A stretch of DNA of 64,000 nucleotides from Chloroflexota bacterium (GTDB lineage: Bacteria; Chloroflexota; Chloroflexia; Thermomicrobiales; JADLAZ01), in NCBI GenBank assembly GCA_020849725.1, contig JADLAZ010000272.1:7695-71694 (forward strand), written 5' to 3'. The notes under the pieces were generated by a model. It had not been told where the DNA came from and searched no databases. It saw only the letters and a program-made list of their open reading frames with translations. The first letter of the stretch is position 1, and every line of letters starts with the position of its first letter. Positions 15,971-25,085 of the stretch are shown here, piece after piece. The position numbers were made by a program, and so were the translations under genes.

Positions 15971-17281
15971 GTGGCGGACCATCCTGCCTGGCGGCTCGTG
16001 CGCGCCACGCGCGCGCGCCTGGTCGCGCTTGACGCGGCCGAGTCGCCGCTGGAGCGGGCGAACGTCCGCATGCTCACCGGCGACACGGCGATCCAGGGCA
16101 TCATCCAGGCCGGCATCGGTACGTTTATCACCGTCTTCCTGGTGCGGCTGGATTCACCGAACTGGCTGGTTGGCCTGGTGGCGTCGCTGCCGGCGCTCGG
16201 CGCGGTGCTGATTTCGCTGCCGGCCAGCCGGTGGGCGGCCGCCTGGTCCGATCCGGTGCGGACCGTCGTGACGACGCGCCTCTGGATCCGCCTGACGTAT
16301 CTAGCGATCGCCGTCGTGCCGAGCCTGCTGACCGGGCTGGCGGCGAGCTACGCCATTGCCTTCTTCTGGGGGTTGCACTCGCTGCCGGCCGCCATCACGT
16401 CGCTGGCGTGGACGGCGGTCGTGGCCGAGGTCATCGCGCCGGCACGCCGGCCGCTGGTGAATGGCGTGCGCTGGGCGTTGCTGAGCGTCGTCACCGCCGT
16501 GGCCAGCGCGCTGTTCGGCGTGCTGCTCGACTTGATCGTCTTCCCGCTCAACTACCAGATTGTGTTCGTCATCTCGTTCGTCGCCGGGTTGGTGACGCTG
16601 TACACCTTCAGCCGGCTGCGCATGCCGACCGCCGGCACGCCGGTGGCGCCGCCCCGCGTTGCCCTCGGCCTGCTCGATCTGCCGCGCCACCTGCGCCGCG
16701 AGCCGGCCTTCAGCCGCTACATGGTGGCGTCGTTCGTCTATCGCTTCGGCCTGTACCTGCCGGTGGCCGTCATGCCGATCTTCTGGGTGACCGAGCTTCA
16801 GGCCAGCGACACTATCATCGGGTTGCGCACGACCGCCGGGCACGGCATGCTCGTCGTGTCCTATCTCCTGTGGGGCTACCTGGCGGTGCGGCGCGGCAAC
16901 CGGCTGGTGCTGCTCGTCTCCAGTGCCGGGCTGTGCCTGTACCCGATCGCTACCGCCGTATTGACCGATGCCGTCTGGCTGGTGCCGGTGGCGCTATTGT
17001 GGGGGCTGTTTGTCTCAGGTATCGATGTTGCCTTTTTCGAAGCACTACTCCACACAACGCCCCTGGACCGGCGCGCGGTCTTTATCGCCATCGACTCGAC
17101 CGTCGCCAACGCCGCGGTGTTCGTGGCGCCGCTGCTCGGGTCGGTGCTGGGCGATGCCATCGGGCTGCGGCCGGCGCTGCTGCTCAGCGGCGTCCTGTCG
17201 CTGCTTGGCACGCTGCTGCTGACCTCCCTCAATGTCGCGAAGACGCCGGTTGAGGTCGGCGCGCGGCAGGTGAAAGGTTGA
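15971..17281 (+). CDS. MFS transporter
   Basis: This 436-residue integral membrane protein has about 12 hydrophobic helices, beginning near residue 40 (DTAIQGIIQAGIGTFITVFLV). A central loop (RLRMPTAGTPVAPPRVALGLLDLP) separates two six-helix halves. The basic N-terminal tail of about 35 residues lies in the cytosol. It is a distant major facilitator member of the type often found in Chloroflexota; the substrate cannot be predicted. The start is GTG 15971 with GAGAGGGAG upstream. It converges on glgB, with only 9 bases between the stops. Confidence 0.82.
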   Translation: MADHPAWRLVRATRARLVALDAAESPLERANVRMLTGDTAIQGIIQAGIGTFITVFLVRLDSPNWLVGLVASLPALGAVLISLPASRWAAAWSDPVRTVVTTRLWIRLTYLAIAVVPSLLTGLAASYAIAFFWGLHSLPAAITSLAWTAVVAEVIAPARRPLVNGVRWALLSVVTAVASALFGVLLDLIVFPLNYQIVFVISFVAGLVTLYTFSRLRMPTAGTPVAPPRVALGLLDLPRHLRREPAFSRYMVASFVYRFGLYLPVAVMPIFWVTELQASDTIIGLRTTAGHGMLVVSYLLWGYLAVRRGNRLVLLVSSAGLCLYPIATAVLTDAVWLVPVALLWGLFVSGIDVAFFEALLHTTPLDRRAVFIAIDSTVANAAVFVAPLLGSVLGDAIGLRPALLLSGVLSLLGTLLLTSLNVAKTPVEVGARQVKG

Positions 17282-17290
17282 TGCACCAGA

Positions 17291-19222
17291 TCAACCTTCT
17301 TGCCGGAAGAAGACGACCGCCAGCGGCGGCGCGACGATCGTCAGGGAATACGGCCGCCCATGCCACGGGACCGGCACCGCCTCCACGCCACCCAGGTTGC
17401 CCAGGCCGCTGCCCCCGTACTCGGCGGCATCGCTGTTGAGGACCTCGCGCCACCGGCCGCCGGCCGGCACGCCGACCCGGTGGCTGGCGCGCGGCACCGG
17501 CGTGAAGTTGAGCACGGCCAGGACCGCTTGCCCGGACCGATCGCGGCGCAGCAGCGCGATCGTACTCTGCTGAGTGTCGTTGACATCGATCCACTCGAAG
17601 CCAGCCGGGTCAAAGTCCAGTGCGTGGAGCGCCGGCTCGGCCCGATACAGCCGGTTTAGATCGGCCACCCAGCGCTGCAGGCCGGCATGAGGTGCGTGCT
17701 GCAGCAGGTGCCAGTCGAGGCTCTGGTCATGGTTCCACTCGCGCCACTGCCCGATCTCGCCACCCATGAACAGCAGTTTTTTGCCGGACTGGGCGTACAT
17801 GTAGCCGTACAGCACACGCAGATTGGCGAATTTCTGCCAGTCGTCGCCTGGCATCTTGGTCAGCAGCGAGCCTTTGCCATGCACGACCTCGTCATGCGAC
17901 AGCGACAGCACGAAATTCTCCCAGAAGGCGTACAGCAGCCGGAATGTCAGCAGATGGTGATGATACTGGCGGTGGATCGAGTCGTGGGACATGTACGCGA
18001 GCGTGTCGTGCATCCAGCCCATGTCCCACTTCATGCCGAAACCAAGGCCGCCGAGATAGACGGGCCGCGACACCATCGGCCAGGCAGTCGACTCTTCGGC
18101 CATCGTCTGCGTCTCAGGGTGGCGCTGGTAAATATCCTGATTGAGGCGGCGCAGGAAGCCGATCGCCGCCAGGTTCTCGCGCCCACCGTACTGGTTGGGC
18201 ACCCACTCATCCGCCTGACGCGAGTAGTCGAGGTAGAGCATCGACGCGACGGCGTCCACGCGCAGCCCGTCGACGTGATAGTGATCGAGCCACAGCCGGG
18301 CGCTGCTCAGCAGGAAGCTGCGCACTTCGTTGCGGCCGTAGTTGAAGATGGCGCTCTGCCAGTCGGGATGGAAACCCTGGCGCGGGTCGGCATGCTCGAA
18401 GAGGTGGGTGCCGTCGAAATAGGCCAGTCCGTGTTGGTCGCTCGGAAAGTGCGAGGGGACCCAGTCGAGGACGACGCCGATACCGGCCTGGTGCAGTGTG
18501 TCGATCAGAAGCATGAAGTCCTGAGGCGTGCCATAGCGACTGGTCGGCGCAAAGAAACCGGTCGCCTGATAGCCCCACGAGCCGTAGAAGGGATGCTCCA
18601 TCACTGGCAGGAACTCGACGTGGGTGAAGCCGAGCCGGCTGACATACTCCGCCAGCCGCGGCGCCATTTCACGGTAGGTCAGCCAGCGGTTGTTGTCCTC
18701 TGGCACGCGCATCCACGAGCCGAGATGCACCTCGTAGATCGCCCATGGTGCGTCCAGCGCGTTGGCCTGGACGCGAGTGGCCATCCAGGCATCGTCGTGC
18801 CACTCGTAGTCGAGGTTCCAGACGACGGACGCCGTCCGCGGAGGGACCTCATGCCACACGCCAAATGGGTCGGCCTTGTCGACCTGATAGCCGTTGAAGC
18901 GCGAGCGGATGTGGAACTTGTAGGTCATGCCGGTTCCGACGCCGGCAACGAAGCCCTCCCAGATTCCCGATTGGCCGCGGGCGCCGAGCGGGTGCCGCGT
19001 GGTATCCCAGGCGTTGAAGTCGCCGATGACCGATACCGCATCGGCGTCCGGCGCCCAGACGGCGAACTGCACGCCGTCGGCACTACCGACACGAGCGACG
19101 TGCGCTCCGAGCTTCTCGTAGAGCTGGTTATGGGTCCCCTCATTGAACAAGAAGAGGTCGGTCTCGCTGAGCAGGCTAGCATCGTAGCGCATTGCCTGGT
19201 GGTCGTCCCGGATGTCCGCCAT
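17291..19222 (-). CDS. glgB: 1,4-alpha-glucan branching enzyme
   Basis: This 643-residue GH13 enzyme introduces alpha-1,6 branches into glycogen. An N-terminal CBM48-like domain includes [23 protein letters not shown]. The catalytic barrel carries the four conserved regions: [27 protein letters not shown] (nucleophile Asp), MAEESTAWP (acid/base Glu) and [34 protein letters not shown] is typical of GlgB. ATG 19222 is chosen because the conserved region starts soon after and GGGAG lies upstream; an in-frame extension to 19354 would run over the thi promoter region. A glycogen debranching enzyme lies at 31786-33822. Confidence 0.95.
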   Translation of the reverse strand: MADIRDDHQAMRYDASLLSETDLFLFNEGTHNQLYEKLGAHVARVGSADGVQFAVWAPDADAVSVIGDFNAWDTTRHPLGARGQSGIWEGFVAGVGTGMTYKFHIRSRFNGYQVDKADPFGVWHEVPPRTASVVWNLDYEWHDDAWMATRVQANALDAPWAIYEVHLGSWMRVPEDNNRWLTYREMAPRLAEYVSRLGFTHVEFLPVMEHPFYGSWGYQATGFFAPTSRYGTPQDFMLLIDTLHQAGIGVVLDWVPSHFPSDQHGLAYFDGTHLFEHADPRQGFHPDWQSAIFNYGRNEVRSFLLSSARLWLDHYHVDGLRVDAVASMLYLDYSRQADEWVPNQYGGRENLAAIGFLRRLNQDIYQRHPETQTMAEESTAWPMVSRPVYLGGLGFGMKWDMGWMHDTLAYMSHDSIHRQYHHHLLTFRLLYAFWENFVLSLSHDEVVHGKGSLLTKMPGDDWQKFANLRVLYGYMYAQSGKKLLFMGGEIGQWREWNHDQSLDWHLLQHAPHAGLQRWVADLNRLYRAEPALHALDFDPAGFEWIDVNDTQQSTIALLRRDRSGQAVLAVLNFTPVPRASHRVGVPAGGRWREVLNSDAAEYGGSGLGNLGGVEAVPVPWHGRPYSLTIVAPPLAVVFFRQEG

Positions 19223-19324
19223 CGATCGTCGCTCCCGTCGCTCGCCCGCGCTCAACGTGGCGCATATCCTACCGCACCGGTGCGCGCCGCGGCCCCCCGC
19301 GTAGGCAGCACTGCGGTGGCCGGG

Positions 19325-19330
19325 TATACT
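19325..19330 (+). promoter_or_regulatory. Candidate -10 of the thi operon
   Basis: TATACT (19325-19330) lies about 33 bases upstream of the conserved riboswitch core. It would place the transcript start near 19337. No good -35 is visible. Confidence 0.4.
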
Positions 19331-19345
19331 GCGCTGGACATACGT

Positions 19346-19459
19346 GTCGCTCACGGCGGCACGGCTGGGGGCGCCGGGTGAGTCCGGCTGAGAGTGCGGC
19401 CCGACGATGCCGCTGACCCTTCGAACCTGACCTGGTTCATACCAGCGTAGGGAAGCGAC
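19346..19459 (+). promoter_or_regulatory. TPP riboswitch (THI element)
   Basis: The conserved blocks appear in order: GGGGGCGCC (19367-19375), GGCTGAGAG (19386-19394), the P3a-like pair around GCGGC...GCCGC, GACCCTT-GAACCTGA (19415-19430), ATACCAGCG (19439-19447) and AGGGAAG (19449-19455). These bind thiamin pyrophosphate. The terminal P1 helix is not standard: only GCT/AGC pairs next to the core. An alternative is GTCGCT (19346-19351) with AGCGAC (19454-19459). It controls the seven-gene thiamin salvage operon that follows. Confidence 0.95.
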
Positions 19460-19497
19460 TGGCGCGAAGGCGCCGCCGACTTCCCACCAGTCGGCGG
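19456..19497 (+). promoter_or_regulatory. Riboswitch expression platform with mutually exclusive stems
   Basis: A perfect 9-bp hairpin (19473-19481 with 19489-19497, 7-base loop) competes with a 7-bp pairing of CGACTGG (19456-19462) with CCAGTCG (19487-19493). The first strand of the latter overlaps the 3' end of the aptamer, so TPP binding could release the hairpin. No U-run follows. The hairpin ends 33 bases before the thiM ATG. Confidence 0.6.
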
Positions 19498-19530
19498 TCG
19501 GGATGGTGGCCGCCCCATCGGGATGCGGCG

Positions 19531-20331
19531 ATGGACGACAGCCTCGCGTCAGTGGCAGCCGTGGTCGCGCGTCTGCGCGCCCGACGACCGCTCATCCACT
19601 ACATGCCCAACCTCGTGACTGCCAGCGATGTGGCCGATGCGCTGCTGGCCGCCGGCGCGGCGCCGGTCATGGCCGTGGCCGTGGAAGAGGTCGCCGAGAT
19701 CCGGCGCGACGCGCTGGCGCTGAACCTCGGCACACCCACCGCCGACCGACTGGCGGCCTTAGAGCTGGCGGGCCGCGCGGCCGCCGAGCAGGGTACGACG
19801 GTCGTCCTCGACCCCGTTGGCGCGGGCGCATCGCCGTTCCGGCTCGCTGCCGCGCGCCGGCTGCTCGCCGCTGGCCGAGTGGGCGTGTTGCGCCTCAATG
19901 CCGGCGAGGCGATGGCGCTCCTCAGCGGCGAGCGGGCTGGGTACGGCGTCGACGCCGGCAGCACCACCGCCACAACGGCGGACCTGGCAGCGCCGCTGGC
20001 GGCGCGCTTTGCGCTGGTGGCGGCAGTGACCGGCGTGACTGACGCCGTTAGCGACGGGCGACGCACGGCGCTCATCGACAACGGCCATCCCGATCTGGCT
20101 CGCCTCACCGGCGCCGGCTGCATCGCCACCGGCCTGGTTGCTGCCTGTGCCGCCGTTGAGCCGGACGTCCTGCAGGCCGCCGTGGCAGGATTACTGCTCA
20201 TCGGCGTGGCGGGCGAGCGCGCGGCTGCCCAGGCGGCCGGACCCGGAACGCTGCGGGTTCGGCTGCTGGACGAGTTGGCCACCATCACACCGGAAACACT
20301 GCAGCAGGAAGGGCGGTTGCGATGGCTCTGA
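19531..20331 (+). CDS. thiM: Hydroxyethylthiazole kinase
   Basis: This 266-residue kinase of the ribokinase-like fold phosphorylates 4-methyl-5-hydroxyethylthiazole using ATP, salvaging the thiazole half of thiamin. Landmarks are [50 protein letters not shown] and the C-terminal [11 protein letters not shown] with the conserved active-site Cys. It is the first gene after the TPP riboswitch and overlaps thiE by 10 bases. The ribosome binding site is weak (GGGATG), which fits riboswitch control of translation. Confidence 0.95.
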   Translation: MDDSLASVAAVVARLRARRPLIHYMPNLVTASDVADALLAAGAAPVMAVAVEEVAEIRRDALALNLGTPTADRLAALELAGRAAAEQGTTVVLDPVGAGASPFRLAAARRLLAAGRVGVLRLNAGEAMALLSGERAGYGVDAGSTTATTADLAAPLAARFALVAAVTGVTDAVSDGRRTALIDNGHPDLARLTGAGCIATGLVAACAAVEPDVLQAAVAGLLLIGVAGERAAAQAAGPGTLRVRLLDELATITPETLQQEGRLRWL

Positions 20332-20987
20332 GCGTCGACTGGCGGCTCTACCTGCTGCTGGACACCGGCCTGCTGGCCGGGCGCGACCCGTTGGTGCTGG
20401 CACGGTCGGCGCTGGTCGGCGGCGTGACCGTCGTCCAACTGCGCGCGAAGGAATGGCCGGCTGGCCGAGTTTACGCGCTGGCCAACGCCCTGGTGCCCCT
20501 AACACGTGACCACGGCGTGGCGTTCCTCGTCAACGATTGCGCCGACATCGCGCTGGCGGCCGGCGCGGACGGCGTCCATCTCGGCGTTGACGACCTGCCG
20601 GTGGCGGCGGCGCGGCGACTGATGCCGGACGGTCTCATTGGTTACTCACCCGAGGGCGCCGCCGATGCCCGGCGGGCCGTCGCCGACGGCGCGACCTATC
20701 TCGGTGTCGGCCCATTCGCCGCCACGCAGACAAAGCCGGATGCCGGCCCGGCCATCCACGCCACCGGGCTGTCCGACATCGTCACCGCCGTTACCGTGCC
20801 GGTGGTTGCGATCGGCGGCCTGACTGTCGCCAATGTCGGTGCGGCGCTGGCGGCCGGCGCGGCCGGCGTGGTGATCGGGTCGGCGATCCTGGGCGCGGCC
20901 GACCCGGAGGCGGCAGCTCGGCAGGTGCGCCGCCTCGTGGACGCAGCGATCGACCAGCGTGCGGCCCTGGAGAAGGAGGAAGACTGA
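20322..20987 (+). CDS. thiE: Thiamin-phosphate synthase
   Basis: This 221-residue TIM-barrel enzyme joins HMP-pyrophosphate with thiazole phosphate to give thiamin phosphate. Conserved features are VTVVQLRAKEW (pyrophosphate loop), FLVNDCADIALAAGADGVHLGVDDLP, IGYS, YLGVGPFAATQTKPDAG and VPVVAIGGL, then GVVIGSAIL for phosphate binding. A Glu/Lys-rich tail ends the protein. It starts inside thiM and its stop shares one base with the thiW start, so the genes are translationally coupled. Confidence 0.95.
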   Translation: MALSVDWRLYLLLDTGLLAGRDPLVLARSALVGGVTVVQLRAKEWPAGRVYALANALVPLTRDHGVAFLVNDCADIALAAGADGVHLGVDDLPVAAARRLMPDGLIGYSPEGAADARRAVADGATYLGVGPFAATQTKPDAGPAIHATGLSDIVTAVTVPVVAIGGLTVANVGAALAAGAAGVVIGSAILGAADPEAAARQVRRLVDAAIDQRAALEKEED

Positions 20988-21505
20988 TGGCCCTCTCGTC
21001 CCGTGTGGCCTCGACCCAGGTAACCCGGCGCGTCGCCTACTCGGTCATTCTGGCCGCGCTCGGCGTTGCCCTATCGTGGATCAGCATCCCCATCGGCCCG
21101 GCACGCGTGTCGCCGACGCAGCACATGGTCAATGTCGTTGGGGGCGGACTGGTCGGGCCGTGGTGGGGCCTGGGGGTGGCGGTCGTCATCTCAACCATCC
21201 GCCTGGCGACCGGCCTGGGCACGCCACTCGCCTTTCCGGGCAGCATCTTCGGCGCGGTGCTGGCTGGCTTGACCTATCGCTACACGCGCAACATCATCGC
21301 CACTGCCGTCGCCGAGGTGATCGGCACCGGGCTGATCGGGGCGATCGTTGCGGCCGGCCTGGTCGCCCCATATCTGCTGAATCGCCCGATGGAGTTGACA
21401 GCGTTGATCGTCCCGTTCATGGCCTCATCGGTCGCTGGCGCCGTCCTGGGCGCCATCGGTCTGGCGGCGCTGCGGCGAGCCGGCTGGCTGAATCAGGGAG
21501 GCTGA
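20987..21505 (+). CDS. thiW: ThiW, thiazole-specific S component of an ECF transporter
   Basis: This 172-residue membrane protein has five to six hydrophobic helices. Family motifs include ILAALGVALSWISIPIGPARVSPTQHMVNVVGGGLVGPWWG and LPGSIFGA-type FPGSIFGAVLAGLTYRYT. ThiW proteins are regulated by TPP riboswitches and are proposed to bind the hydroxyethylthiazole precursor. The gene lies directly before fused ECF ATPases and EcfT, so this S component probably has a dedicated energising module. One-base stop/start overlaps occur on both sides. Confidence 0.92.
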   Translation: MALSSRVASTQVTRRVAYSVILAALGVALSWISIPIGPARVSPTQHMVNVVGGGLVGPWWGLGVAVVISTIRLATGLGTPLAFPGSIFGAVLAGLTYRYTRNIIATAVAEVIGTGLIGAIVAAGLVAPYLLNRPMELTALIVPFMASSVAGAVLGAIGLAALRRAGWLNQGG

Positions 21506-22962
21506 TGGCCCTGTTTGTCGATCTTCGCGGCGTCACCTTCGCCTATGCCGGCCAGCCGCCAGTCCTGTGCGAGATTGACTTGCGGATTGGGTCAGGCGAA
21601 ACTGTCGTGCTAGCTGGCGCCAGCGGCTCGGGCAAGTCGACGCTCTGCCGCCTGCTCACCGGACTGGTCCCACACCTGCACACGGGCGAACTGCGCGGCC
21701 AGGTCCACGTCGCCGGCCTCGATGTGGCGACCAACTCACCAGCACGGCTGAGCCGGGACGTCGCGCTTGTCCTGCAGAACCCTGCGGCCCAATGCGTGGC
21801 AACGACGGTCGAGCGCGATCTGGCGCTCGGCCCAGCCTATCAAGGGCGTGACCGCACCTGCATCCGGGCGCGGGTGGCCGAGGCGACGGCCGCGCTGCGG
21901 ATAGCGCACCTGCTGGAGAGATCGCCACATCAGCTCTCCGGCGGCGAGCAGCAGCGGGTGGCACTGGCGGGGGCGCTGGCGCAGGGCGGGCAACTGCTGG
22001 TGCTGGACGAGCCGTTCGCGTTCCTCGACAGCGCCGGGGTGGTGGCGCTGCAGACAATCCTTCGCCAATTGCGCCAGCGGGGGATAACGCTCGTCATCGC
22101 CGAGCATCGCCTCGACCTGGCGCTGCCGCTGGCCGACCGGCTGGTCGTGCTGGATCGCGGCCGCATCGTCGGTGACGCTCACCCCGATAGCCTGTCCGCC
22201 GCCGCTCTGATCGGGTGGGGACTCGAGCCGCCAGTGGGCGAGCCTGGTAGCGCTCCTCCCGCCGGCGCCCCTCCCGTCATGGCCACTCAGGACGCCGCGA
22301 TCGCTGCCGACAGACCAGCGATCGTCGAGTGGAACGGCGTCTGGTTTGCGCGGGGCGAGCGGCCGGTGCTGTGCGGCGCGACGCTGCACCTGCAGGCCGG
22401 CCAGATCGTGGCCCTGGTCGGACCAAATGGCGCCGGCAAGTCGACGCTGCTGCGGCACGCGAACGGGCTGCTGCGACCGCAGCGGGGCCACATCCGGGTC
22501 GCCGGCCAGCCGGCTGGCCGGCGACCGGTGGCCGAGTTAGCGCGCGACGTCGGCCTGGTCTGGCAGCAGCCACTGCAGATGCTGTTCGCGCCAACGGTGC
22601 GCGAGGAGTTGGGGGCCGGCCCACGGGCGCTCGGGCGCGACGACCCGGTGCTGCGGGCGGCACTGTGCGAGCGATTTGGCCTCGGCCCGTTGCTTGACCG
22701 CGTCCCGCAGCGGTTGTCGGCCGGCGAGCGGCGGAGGGTGGCGCTGGTGGCCATCCTGGCCTCCCGCCCACGGGCACTGCTGCTGGATGAGCCGACAGCC
22801 GGTCAGGATGCCGCCGGTCGGCAGGCGTTGGCCGACCTGGTCGTGGCGAGTGCCCGCGACGGTCTGGCCATCGTCGTCGCGTCGCACGACGCGCGCTGGA
22901 CCGCGCGGGTGGCCAGTCGCACCGTGCGCCTGATCGATGGCCGCATTGAGGCAGCGGCGTGA
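21505..22962 (+). CDS. Fused energy-coupling-factor ATPases EcfA-EcfA' (two ABC domains)
   Basis: This 485-residue protein contains two ABC ATPase domains that are normally separate subunits. Domain 1 (about 1-235): Walker A GASGSGKST, signature LSGGEQQRVALAGAL, Walker B LLVLDEPFAFLD, H-loop IAEHRLD. A Pro/Ala-rich linker follows (EPPVGEPGSAPPAGAPP). Domain 2 (about 272-485): Walker A GPNGAGKST, Q-loop WQQPLQMLFAPTV, signature LSAGERRRVALVAIL, Walker B ALLLDEPTAGQD, H-loop ASHD. Both sites look intact. With EcfT and ThiW it should power thiazole precursor uptake. An in-frame extension to 20959 is excluded by overlap with thiW. Confidence 0.93.
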   Translation: MALFVDLRGVTFAYAGQPPVLCEIDLRIGSGETVVLAGASGSGKSTLCRLLTGLVPHLHTGELRGQVHVAGLDVATNSPARLSRDVALVLQNPAAQCVATTVERDLALGPAYQGRDRTCIRARVAEATAALRIAHLLERSPHQLSGGEQQRVALAGALAQGGQLLVLDEPFAFLDSAGVVALQTILRQLRQRGITLVIAEHRLDLALPLADRLVVLDRGRIVGDAHPDSLSAAALIGWGLEPPVGEPGSAPPAGAPPVMATQDAAIAADRPAIVEWNGVWFARGERPVLCGATLHLQAGQIVALVGPNGAGKSTLLRHANGLLRPQRGHIRVAGQPAGRRPVAELARDVGLVWQQPLQMLFAPTVREELGAGPRALGRDDPVLRAALCERFGLGPLLDRVPQRLSAGERRRVALVAILASRPRALLLDEPTAGQDAAGRQALADLVVASARDGLAIVVASHDARWTARVASRTVRLIDGRIEAAA

Positions 22963-23630
22963 TGGCCAGCTCATTCGATCCCCGTGCAAAGGGCGCCGTG
23001 TACCTCTTGCTCACGGTGCTGACGCTGGTGACGCTCGCGCCGGCGCCCCTACTGGCGCTGGTGATCGCTGAAGCGGCGCTCCTCCTGGCGGCTCGCCTGG
23101 TGACGCGATGGCTGGCGGTGCTGCGCGTGCTGGCGCCGACGCTCGTCATGTTCGCGGTCGTGGCCTGGTTTGCCGGTGGCGAAATCACCGCCCTGAGTGC
23201 GGTGTTGCGCCTGCTGGCGCTGACGACGGCTGGCGTCCTCTTCTTCGCCAGCACTGCCCCGGAGGACCTGGGTGAGGCACTTCAAGCGAGCGGCCTGTCG
23301 CCACGCACGGCCTACCTGCTCGAAGGCTCGCTCCGCTTTGTGCCGACGATGGGGGCGCTGTTCCAGGACGTGCGCGATGCCCAGATGAGCCGGGGCATCC
23401 GCCTCGACGGCTGGCATCTGGCCCGCAACGCGCCAGCGCTGCTGGCGCCGGTCCTGGTGAGCGCCGTGCGCCTCGCTGATGAGCTAGCCGAGGCGCTCGA
23501 GGCGCGCGGGTTCGGCAGTGGGCAGCGCACGCTCATGCGCGATCACCGCTGGCGAGGGCGAGACTGGTCGCTGGTCGCGGTCGCCACGCTCGCGGCGATG
23601 GCGTACATCCTCGTCGTCTTTCGCTGGTAA
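22962..23630 (+). CDS. ECF transporter transmembrane protein EcfT
   Basis: This 222-residue membrane subunit has N-terminal hydrophobic helices (YLLLTVLTLVTLAPAPLLALVIAEAALLLAARLV). The cytosolic coupling region follows, with the two Arg-containing motifs that dock onto the ATPases: AQMSRGIRL and ALEARGFGSG. A final helix is VAVATLAAMAYILVVF. The ATG overlaps the ecfA stop by one base; a GTG three bases earlier is possible. It forms the scaffold between ThiW and the fused ATPase. Confidence 0.9.
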   Translation: MASSFDPRAKGAVYLLLTVLTLVTLAPAPLLALVIAEAALLLAARLVTRWLAVLRVLAPTLVMFAVVAWFAGGEITALSAVLRLLALTTAGVLFFASTAPEDLGEALQASGLSPRTAYLLEGSLRFVPTMGALFQDVRDAQMSRGIRLDGWHLARNAPALLAPVLVSAVRLADELAEALEARGFGSGQRTLMRDHRWRGRDWSLVAVATLAAMAYILVVFRW

Positions 23631-23640
23631 GGAGTCACGC

Positions 23641-24282
23641 ATGTCACTTGCCGAGTCGCTCTGGCAGCGCAACGCCGATCTGGCACGCGCCTGTCGTGAC
23701 CATCCATTCGTCGTCGGCCTGGCATCTGGCACGCTGGCCAAGTCGACCTTCGTGGGGTATGTCGCACAGGACGCCTACTTCCTCGATGCCTTCGCCCGCG
23801 CCTACGCCGTCGCCGCGGCCAAGGCGCCCGACCCGGCGACCTTTCGCGCTTTCTTCGACCTGGCCGGCGGTGTGCTGGACGAACTACGCCTGCACACTGG
23901 CTACGCTGACACGCTTGGCATCAACCTGGCAGCCACCCGGCCGCTGGCGGCCACGCGCCGCTACATCGACTTCCTTCTGGCCACCGCCTGGAGCGCGCCG
24001 CCGGGTCTGACGACCGCCGCCATGACGCCGTGCATGCGGCTGTATGCGTTCCTTGGCGCCGACCTGGCGCGCGACGGTGTGCCGGATCACCAGTACGGCG
24101 ACTGGATTGGCGCGTACAGCAGTCCGGAGTTTGAGGCGCTCGCTGGCCGTCTGGAGAACCTGCTCGATCGGCTGGCGGCGCCGGGTGAGGATGTCGCGGC
24201 TGCCTATCGGTATGCGATGGAGTGCGAGTTGGCCTTCTTCCAGTCGGCGTGGGAGGCTGGCCCGCGGGAGGCAGACCAATGA
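23641..24282 (+). CDS. tenA: TenA family aminopyrimidine aminohydrolase
   Basis: This 213-residue all-helical protein hydrolyses aminomethylpyrimidine products of thiamin breakdown to HMP. Features are CRDHPFVVGLASGTLAKSTFVGYVAQDAYFLDAFARAYA, the catalytic Cys in MTPCMRLYAFLG (C131) and the C-terminal catalytic Glu region MECELAFFQSAW. It is therefore the Cys-containing (TenA_C) type. GTAAGGAG lies upstream of the ATG. It overlaps thiD (ATGA). It supplies pyrimidine to ThiD, while ThiM supplies the thiazole. Confidence 0.94.
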   Translation: MSLAESLWQRNADLARACRDHPFVVGLASGTLAKSTFVGYVAQDAYFLDAFARAYAVAAAKAPDPATFRAFFDLAGGVLDELRLHTGYADTLGINLAATRPLAATRRYIDFLLATAWSAPPGLTTAAMTPCMRLYAFLGADLARDGVPDHQYGDWIGAYSSPEFEALAGRLENLLDRLAAPGEDVAAAYRYAMECELAFFQSAWEAGPREADQ

Positions 24283-25085
24283 AGACCGCCTTGACGATCG
24301 CCGGTTCCGATTCCGGCGGCGGAGCAGGCATTCAGGCCGACCTGAAAACGTTCGCCGCGTTCGGCGTCTACGGCGCCAGCGCTATCACCGGCGTCACGGC
24401 GCAGAACACGGTCGGTGTGCGCGCCGTCGAACTGATGACGCCAGCGATGGTCGACGCGCAGATCGCGGCCGTCCTCGACGATATCGGCGCCGATGCGGTC
24501 AAGACCGGCATGCTCGGCTCGGCCGACATCATCACCGTGGTAGCATCCGCACTGCGGCGCTTCCAGGTTGAGCAGTTGGTCGTCGACCCGGTCATGGTCG
24601 CCAAGAGCGGCGACCGGCTGCTGGCGGAACCGGCGGTGGCCGCGCTGCGCGACCGCCTGCTGCCGCTGACCCTGGTGCTGACGCCCAACCTACCGGAGGC
24701 CGAGGCACTGCTTGGCCGAACAGTGCGCGATCTGGACGACATGCCATCAGCCGCCCGTGATCTCCTGGAGCTAGGCCCGCGTTACGTCGTCTTGAAAGGT
24801 GGTCATCTGCCGGGCAGCGAGGTCGTCGATCTGCTCGTCGGCGGCAGGTTGGCAGTCGAGTTGCGGGCGCCACGCATCGACACGCGCCACACTCACGGCA
24901 CTGGCTGCACCTACGCGGCCGCGATCGCCGCCATGCTGGCGCGTGGTGCGGACGTTCCTGAGGCGGTGCGCGCCGCCTACGATTATCTGCAAGGGGCAAT
25001 CGCGGCGGCGGAGCCGATCGGCGCCGGTCACGGTCCCGTCAACCACTTTCATCGCGGCGTACTCGCCAGCGACCTCGACCGCTAG
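24279..25085 (+). CDS. thiD: Hydroxymethylpyrimidine/phosphomethylpyrimidine kinase
   Basis: This 268-residue ribokinase-like enzyme phosphorylates HMP twice to HMP-pyrophosphate. Motifs: LTIAGSDSGGGAGIQADLKTFAAFGVYGASAITGVTAQNT, VVDPVMVAKSGDRLL, LTPNLPEAEALLG, YVVLKGGHLPG, and the anion-hole loop THGTGCTYAAAIAAML. It is the last gene of the thi operon. Its TAG stop lies in a CTAG palindrome that also provides the stop of the convergent acylase gene. The operon has no thiC or thiG, so it is a salvage operon; de novo genes may be elsewhere. Confidence 0.95.
   Translation: MKTALTIAGSDSGGGAGIQADLKTFAAFGVYGASAITGVTAQNTVGVRAVELMTPAMVDAQIAAVLDDIGADAVKTGMLGSADIITVVASALRRFQVEQLVVDPVMVAKSGDRLLAEPAVAALRDRLLPLTLVLTPNLPEAEALLGRTVRDLDDMPSAARDLLELGPRYVVLKGGHLPGSEVVDLLVGGRLAVELRAPRIDTRHTHGTGCTYAAAIAAMLARGADVPEAVRAAYDYLQGAIAAAEPIGAGHGPVNHFHRGVLASDLDR

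Noticed and set aside
17687..19381. A 564-codon plus-strand open frame opposite glgB
   Set aside because: It is antisense to a clear GH13 gene, has no motifs and would overlap the thi promoter.
20959..21504. N-terminal extension of the fused EcfA protein
   Set aside because: It lies in another frame over thiW, a clear gene, and the ATG at 21505 shows normal stop/start coupling.
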